Positions 6,752-10,259 of a DNA stretch of 10,259 bases are shown one piece after another. The translations under genes were made by a program, and so were the position numbers. The notes under the pieces were generated by a model. It was not told the DNA's origin. It searched no databases and saw only the letters and a program-made list of their open reading frames with translations. Source of the stretch: an uncultured Erysipelotrichaceae bacterium (GTDB lineage: Bacteria; Bacillota_I; Bacilli_A; Erysipelotrichales; Erysipelotrichaceae); assembly GCA_900314345.1 (NCBI GenBank), contig OMUX01000287.1:1-10259 (forward strand), given 5' to 3'. Each line of letters opens with the position of its first letter. The stretch's first letter is position 1.

Positions 6752-6780
6752 TTGCCTGTGTCACAGGCAGGCAATACAAT
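6752..6780 (+). promoter_or_regulatory. Promoter of the aroB operon with palindromic operator
   Basis: TTGCCT (6752-6757) and TACAAT (6775-6780) are exactly 17 bp apart. The -35 and spacer hold a perfect 17-bp palindrome, TGCCTGTGTCACAGGCA (6753-6769), and a second nested pair TTGCCTG/CAGGCAA (6752-6758, 6768-6774) that ends at the -10. The expected start is at A6787, the first base of the leader-peptide ATG. The palindrome is a good candidate operator; no regulator is in the window. In read-through RNA from pheA it would fold as a hairpin without a T-run. Confidence 0.55.
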
Positions 6781-6786
6781 CTTGGT

Positions 6787-6825
6787 ATGCAGAAGAAACA
6801 GTTCTACTTTAGCTACTTTAGATGA
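6787..6825 (+). CDS. Phe/Tyr-rich attenuator leader peptide, 12 codons
   Basis: The short reading frame encodes MQKKQFYFSYFR and stops at TGA 6823-6825. Five of 12 residues are Phe or Tyr, three Phe and two Tyr, in the run QFYFSYF. There is no Trp. It lies directly before a set of competing RNA helices and a terminator ahead of aroB, the position and composition of leader peptides in transcription attenuation. No Shine-Dalgarno is at the normal distance. The promoter predicts a transcript starting at or next to this ATG, so translation would be leaderless. An in-frame ATG at 6748 would give a 25-residue form (adding MLACVTGRQYNLG) on RNA read through from pheA. Confidence 0.7.
   Translation: MQKKQFYFSYFR
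6804..6821 (+). repeat. Perfect 9-bp tandem repeat doubling the Tyr-Phe codons
   Basis: CTACTTTAG occurs twice in direct succession (6804-6812, 6813-6821). The unit is a multiple of three, so it repeats TAC TTT AG(C/A) in frame and doubles the Tyr-Phe pair of the leader peptide. Confidence 0.85.
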
Positions 6826-6926
6826 TGCGGGCAGTCAATGGATATTGCCCGTTTTGTGAATGTCCGGCATTATCTATTGTGCAGAAGAGTTCAGATCAGA
6901 CCACATGGATAATACCGTGTGGTCTG
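6819..6926 (+). promoter_or_regulatory. Transcription attenuator: competing 1:2, 2:3 and 3:4 helices
   Basis: Segment 1 (6819-6828) pairs with segment 2 (6867-6876) over 10 bp with one G-U, enclosing a small hairpin (6829-6835/6844-6850). This anti-antiterminator leaves the terminator (segments 3:4) free. Alternatively segment 2 (6869-6881, one bulged U) pairs with segment 3 (6902-6913) over 12 bp with one G-U; GG (6866-6867) can add two pairs with CC (6915-6916). This antiterminator takes the 5' arm and loop of the terminator. A ribosome stalled at the second Tyr-Phe pair (6814-6819) would mask segment 1 and favour the antiterminator. Low charged tRNA-Phe or tRNA-Tyr should therefore raise aroB-aroC-aroEK transcription. 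The pairings were found by hand; energies were not computed. Confidence 0.68.
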
Positions 6927-6931
6927 TTTTT
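6897..6931 (+). terminator. Attenuator terminator before aroB
   Basis: CAGACCACATGG (6897-6908) and CCGTGTGGTCTG (6915-6926) pair over 12 bp with one T-G wobble around ATAATA, followed by TTTTT (6927-6931). It lies five bases before the aroB ribosome site, where an unconditional terminator would silence the whole operon, so conditional use is expected. Confidence 0.85.
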
Positions 6932-6946
6932 GATTCAGGAGGATCT

Positions 6947-7951
6947 ATGAGGATTGATGTACATACAAATCAGAGGAATTACCCCATCATTCTGGAACAC
7001 GGGGTGCTGAACAAGGCAAAGGAAGTCATCAGGGAATGCGGACATGTATTCCTGGTCAGTGATGACGGTGTTCCGGAGAAGTGGAGAAACATCCTGAAGA
7101 ACCAGTACCCGGATGCCGTGATGCATGTGATTCCTCATGGCGAGGCAAGCAAGAATATCAGCACATACCAGGAAGTACTTTCGGACATGCTTGCACAGCA
7201 TCTTTCCAGGAAGGATACGGTCATTGCCCTGGGCGGCGGTGTTGTGGGAGACCTTGCCGGATTCTGTGCTTCCACCTATATGCGAGGCATCCGCTTCATC
7301 AATATTCCCACTACAAGCCTGGCGCAGATTGACTCCTCCATCGGCGGCAAGACAGCCATAGACATGAACGATGTGAAGAACTGTGTCGGTACATTCTGGC
7401 AGCCGTCCATGGTACTGATTGATCCGGAGGTATTAAGTACATTGACACCAAGGCTGATGTCAGAAGGACTGGCTGAGGCAGTCAAGGCCGGACTGATCAG
7501 GGATGAGAAACTGTTTGAACTGTTTGAACAGGATGATTACATGGATCACATCGATGAGATCCTGTACCGTTCCCTGATTGTCAAGAAGGATGTTGTGGAA
7601 CATGATGAAAGGGAAAGCGGAGAACGCAAGCTTCTGAATTTCGGGCATACGTTCGGACATGCTTATGAAAGTGATGAAGGACTCGGGACATACCTGCATG
7701 GAGAATGTGTGGGCATGGGCATGATGACAATCCTGAAGAATGAAGCAATCAAGGCAAGGCTTGCCAGGGTGCTGGAACGGCTGCACCTGCCCCTGTCCTG
7801 TGATGCAGATCCTCATGAAGTGGCACGCCTTGTGCTGAATGACAAGAAGGCAGACCATGGCACGATCACCATCGTACAGGTCGATGAGGTCGGCAAGGGA
7901 CATCTGGAACAGTGGACGATGAAGGACATTGAGGAGACACTGGGCTTATGA
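6947..7951 (+). CDS. aroB: 3-dehydroquinate synthase
   Basis: A 334-residue cytoplasmic enzyme of the shikimate pathway that turns DAHP into 3-dehydroquinate using NAD+ and a divalent metal (zinc or cobalt). Motifs: the nucleotide-binding IALGGGVVGDLAGFCASTYM (93-112), IPTTSLAQIDSSIGGKTAID (120-139), the metal ligands Glu177 (EAVKAG), His234 (NFGHTFGHAYE) and His251 (LHGE), and DKKADHG (299-305). The start at 6947 has AGGAGG four bases upstream and gives the normal N-terminus. The frame stays open back to 6860, but that stretch runs through the terminator and has no ribosome site. First gene of the attenuated operon; its stop overlaps the aroC start by ATGA. Confidence 0.96.
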   Translation: MRIDVHTNQRNYPIILEHGVLNKAKEVIRECGHVFLVSDDGVPEKWRNILKNQYPDAVMHVIPHGEASKNISTYQEVLSDMLAQHLSRKDTVIALGGGVVGDLAGFCASTYMRGIRFINIPTTSLAQIDSSIGGKTAIDMNDVKNCVGTFWQPSMVLIDPEVLSTLTPRLMSEGLAEAVKAGLIRDEKLFELFEQDDYMDHIDEILYRSLIVKKDVVEHDERESGERKLLNFGHTFGHAYESDEGLGTYLHGECVGMGMMTILKNEAIKARLARVLERLHLPLSCDADPHEVARLVLNDKKADHGTITIVQVDEVGKGHLEQWTMKDIEETLGL

Positions 7952-9045
7952 AGAACACGATCGGAAATGAAATCACCATCACTCTCTTCGGGGAATCCCA
8001 CGGTCCTGCCATCGGCTGTGTCCTGGACGGGCTTCCTTCCGGATTCACAATTGACATGGAACATCTTTCCCGTTCCATGGATCAAAGGAAAGCTGTGGGC
8101 AGTATTTCCACCGGCAGACACGAAGCTGATGCCGTGAAGTTCCTCTCCGGTGTGAAGAATGGTGTCACGGAAGGAACACCTGCTGCCATTCTGATTGAAA
8201 ATACGAATACAAGATCATCTGACTATGATGCACTGGCGGATCTTCCAAGACCCGGCCATGCGGACTACAGTGCACAGATGCGCTACAGCGGCTATCAGGA
8301 CAAGGCAGGGGGAGGACATTTCAGCGGAAGACTGACCGCACCCCTTGTGGCGGCGGGTGACATCTGCCGGCAGATGCTGGATAGCAAAGGCATCACGATC
8401 GGTACGCATATTCAGAACCTGCATGGTATTGAAGATGATGCCTTTGCTGAAACAGGACTGAAGGAACAGCTCGATGCGCTGAACAGCAGACAGTTTGCTG
8501 TGCTCAACGAAGAAACCGGGAAACGCATGATTGCCGGGATTGAAGATGCAAGGAACCATGAGGATTCCGTAGGAGGAATCCTGGAGACCGTCATCCTTGG
8601 CCTGGAACCTGGCATCGGGGAACCGGAGTTCGATTCCATCGAAAGCAGGATTTCCCAGGCAATGTTCTCCATTCCGGCAGTCAAAGGCATTGCCTTCGGG
8701 GAAGGCTATGGCTTTGCAGGAATGTATGGCAGTGAAGCCAATGACAGCTTCCTGATGCAGGATGGAAAGGTTGTGACAAGGACCAACCACAACGGCGGTA
8801 TCAACGGCGGCATCAGTAACGGCATGCCCATCGTGTTTACCACTGTGATCAAGCCGACACCAAGCATTGCCAGGAAACAGGATACCGTGAACATGAAGAC
8901 TCTTGAGAACGCAGAGATTGCAATCAAGGGAAGACATGATCCGGCCATCATTCACCGGGCAAGGGCTGTGGTGGACGCGATGAGCGCATTCGTCATAGCG
9001 GACATGCTTCAAAGCGCCCATGGAAGGGACTGGTGGAAGAAATGA
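7948..9045 (+). CDS. aroC: Chorismate synthase
   Basis: A 365-residue FMN-dependent enzyme that makes chorismate from EPSP, the last common step to Phe, Tyr, Trp and folate. Signatures: TLFGESHGPAIGCVLDGLP (12-30) with the active-site His18, MDQRKAVGSISTGRHEADAV (44-63), RPGHADYSAQMRY (101-113) with its conserved His, GGGHFSGRLTAPLVAAGDIC (121-140), HNGGINGGISNGMPIVF, and RARAVVDAMSAFVIADML near the end. The second motif has the DQRKAVG form rather than the RRRPG form of enteric enzymes. It overlaps aroB by four bases at the start and the aroE-aroK gene by four at the end, so translation is coupled across all three. Confidence 0.96.
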   Translation: MKNTIGNEITITLFGESHGPAIGCVLDGLPSGFTIDMEHLSRSMDQRKAVGSISTGRHEADAVKFLSGVKNGVTEGTPAAILIENTNTRSSDYDALADLPRPGHADYSAQMRYSGYQDKAGGGHFSGRLTAPLVAAGDICRQMLDSKGITIGTHIQNLHGIEDDAFAETGLKEQLDALNSRQFAVLNEETGKRMIAGIEDARNHEDSVGGILETVILGLEPGIGEPEFDSIESRISQAMFSIPAVKGIAFGEGYGFAGMYGSEANDSFLMQDGKVVTRTNHNGGINGGISNGMPIVFTTVIKPTPSIARKQDTVNMKTLENAEIAIKGRHDPAIIHRARAVVDAMSAFVIADMLQSAHGRDWWKK

Positions 9046-10259
9046 AGCTGGGACTCATCGGAAATCCTCTGGGACACTCCTGGTCCCCGCAGATCCATTC
9101 CTTCTTCCTGAAGGACAGCACGTATGATCTCTGGCCATTAAAGGAAGATGAACTGGATGACTTCTTTGCACGGAAGGATTTCGACGGCATCAATGTCACA
9201 ATTCCTTATAAGCAGACGGTCATGCAGTATCTGGATGAGATCGATGACACAGCCAGGACCATCGGTGCAGTCAACTGCATCGTCAATGACCATGGAAGAC
9301 TCATCGGTCATAACACCGACTGGATCGGCTTCATGGACATGGTGAAGGCGGCAGGCATTGAAATCAACGGAAAGAAATGCGCAGTCTTCGGAAGCGGCGG
9401 TGCTTCAAAGGCTGCCTGTGCAGCGATCAGGAAAATGAACGGCACACCGGTGGCTGTCAGCAGACATCCAAAGGAAAATCAGATCAGCTATGCTGACCTG
9501 AAGGATGAATATGCAGTCCTCATCAATGCCACACCGCTTGGCATGAAGCCAGATGATGATGCCATGCCTGTGGATCCGGCATTGTTTCCAGGGTGTGAGG
9601 CAGTGGTCGACATCGTTGCCAATCCGCTGAAGACAAGGTTCTGCTTTGAAGCAGGCTTATCCGGGAAGAAGACGCTGGGCGGCTTTGAGATGCTGGTGCG
9701 TCAGGCAGCGGCGGCTGATCTTCTCTTTACAGGAAAGGCTGTCAGTGAAGAACAGATTCGTGCATGCATGAAGATGCTGTATGGCAGGATGAGAAGCCTT
9801 GTGCTGATCGGCATGCCGACCAGCGGCAAGTCCACCATCGCAGCCGAAGTATCCCGAAGAAGCGGCAGGAAGCTGATCGAGATGGATGAAGAGATTGAAA
9901 AGAAACTCGGCATGTCCATCCGGGAGTGCTTTGACAGGTACGGGGAAGCATATTTCCGCAAGGCGGAGAGTGAAATGGCAGCTTCCCTGAAGGAAGCAGG
10001 CGGCTGTGTCATCTCCTGCGGCGGAGGCATCATCAAGAACAAAGAGAACATGCGTATGCTCAGTGAGAACGGACTGGTGGCATGGCTGGACAGAGATCCG
10101 GCATTGCTGTTTGGCACAGGCTCCAGGCCGCTGTCACAGAACAAGGATGACATTGCAAGACTGTATGAAGAACGGAAGCCTTTGTACGAAATGTACGCAG
10201 ATGTCAGGATCGAAAACAACGGGAATCCTGAAGATACAGTAGAAGAAGTCATGAAGCTT
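9042..10259 (+). CDS. aroEK: Fused shikimate dehydrogenase-shikimate kinase, 3' end cut by window
   Basis: An unbroken frame of 406 codons from the ATG overlapping the aroC stop to the window edge, without a stop. Residues 1-245 are shikimate dehydrogenase (3-dehydroshikimate plus NADPH to shikimate): GNPLGHSWSP (7-16), NVTIPYK with catalytic Lys57, GAVNCI (75-80), HNTDWIGF with catalytic Asp93, the NADPH loop GSGGAS (117-122), SR (140-141), NATPLGM (162-168), DIVANPLKT, and LGGFEMLVRQ (212-221). Residues 251-406 are shikimate kinase (ATP plus shikimate to shikimate 3-phosphate): Walker A GMPTSGKST (257-265), EMDEEI (280-285), FRKAE with Arg306, GGG (327-329), the lid SRPL with Arg362, and ERKPLY with Arg378. 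The kinase is nearly full length, so only a short tail is missing. The linker is about five residues. An internal ATG at 9789 has only a weak ribosome-site-like GGCAGG upstream, so one fused product is likely. Confidence 0.92.
   Translation, partial: MKLGLIGNPLGHSWSPQIHSFFLKDSTYDLWPLKEDELDDFFARKDFDGINVTIPYKQTVMQYLDEIDDTARTIGAVNCIVNDHGRLIGHNTDWIGFMDMVKAAGIEINGKKCAVFGSGGASKAACAAIRKMNGTPVAVSRHPKENQISYADLKDEYAVLINATPLGMKPDDDAMPVDPALFPGCEAVVDIVANPLKTRFCFEAGLSGKKTLGGFEMLVRQAAAADLLFTGKAVSEEQIRACMKMLYGRMRSLVLIGMPTSGKSTIAAEVSRRSGRKLIEMDEEIEKKLGMSIRECFDRYGEAYFRKAESEMAASLKEAGGCVISCGGGIIKNKENMRMLSENGLVAWLDRDPALLFGTGSRPLSQNKDDIARLYEERKPLYEMYADVRIENNGNPEDTVEEVMKL

Noticed and set aside
6827..6858. Hairpin 6827-6835/6844-6852 with TTTT as an independent terminator
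   Set aside because: The stem has two G-U pairs and the T-run is broken (TTTTGTG). It fits better as the inner hairpin of the 1:2 structure. An earlier idea that its 3' arm pairs with the terminator was dropped because the 6869-6881 pairing is much better.
6730..6946. T-box riboswitch upstream of aroB
   Set aside because: The conserved T-box antiterminator sequence (AGGGTGGNACCGCG) is absent, and no specifier-loop stem is seen. The aromatic leader peptide and the helix set explain the region better.
6860..7951. Longer aroB starting at 6860
   Set aside because: The extra 29 residues run through the attenuator terminator, have no ribosome site, and do not belong to the family N-terminus. AGGAGG before 6947 decides the start.
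8215..9021. 268-residue minus-strand frame opposite aroC
   Set aside because: It is a shadow of aroC, with a composition rich in His and Cys, no ribosome site and no recognisable domain.
9789..10259. Separate aroK gene starting at the internal ATG 9789
   Set aside because: There is no stop between the aroE and aroK parts, and only a weak GGCAGG precedes this ATG. A fused protein is simpler.
1..10259. CRISPR arrays, tRNA or rRNA genes, insertion sequences, prophage
   Set aside because: No regularly spaced repeats, no cloverleaf or rRNA-like sequence, and no transposase or phage proteins were seen on either strand.

Overview
The window looks like chromosomal DNA of a Bacillota bacterium with moderate G+C. 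The evidence is AGGAGG ribosome binding sites, sigma-A-type promoters, a monofunctional prephenate dehydratase, and a lipoprotein with a Gram-positive style signal. Gene content and protein style suggest Erysipelotrichia or a nearby gut lineage. That placement is an impression from reading; no search was run.

Left end, minus strand (1-583): a type II toxin-antitoxin pair, Phd/YefM antitoxin followed by a RelE/ParE toxin cut by the window edge. Its promoter is covered by three copies of GAATAATT. Positions 756-3027, plus strand: a lipoprotein metallophosphoesterase and a PAP2-family membrane phosphatase. A two-way terminator separates these from a convergent bifunctional NAD(P)HX repair enzyme (3071-4537, minus). 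Diverging from that is a 209-residue protein with a histone-H1-like Lys/Ala/Pro tail and a compact, unassigned C-terminal domain (4660-5289). A second two-way terminator separates it from a convergent six-helix membrane protein (5326-5868, minus), which diverges from pheA.

The right half is an aromatic amino acid block. pheA (5902-6729) has its own promoter. It is followed by a 217-base control region and then aroB, aroC and a fused aroE-aroK gene. These three overlap by ATGA and must be translationally coupled. Together they encode steps 2, 3-dehydroquinate aside, 4, 5 and 7 of the shikimate pathway (dehydroquinate synthase, shikimate dehydrogenase, shikimate kinase, chorismate synthase), and pheA takes prephenate to phenylpyruvate. 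The dehydroquinase, EPSP synthase and DAHP synthase genes are not in the window.

The most interesting feature is the pheA-aroB control region. It holds a promoter whose -35 and spacer carry a perfect 17-bp palindrome. Next comes a 12-codon leader peptide, MQKKQFYFSYFR, in which a perfect 9-bp tandem repeat doubles a Tyr-Phe codon pair. After it lies a complete set of competing RNA helices ending in a strong intrinsic terminator just before the aroB ribosome binding site. I could draw all three pairings (1:2, 2:3 and 3:4) by hand. This is the layout of a peptide-leader transcription attenuator sensing Phe and Tyr, in a phylum where T-boxes and TRAP are the usual solution. The call rests on sequence reading alone; no folding program or alignment was run.
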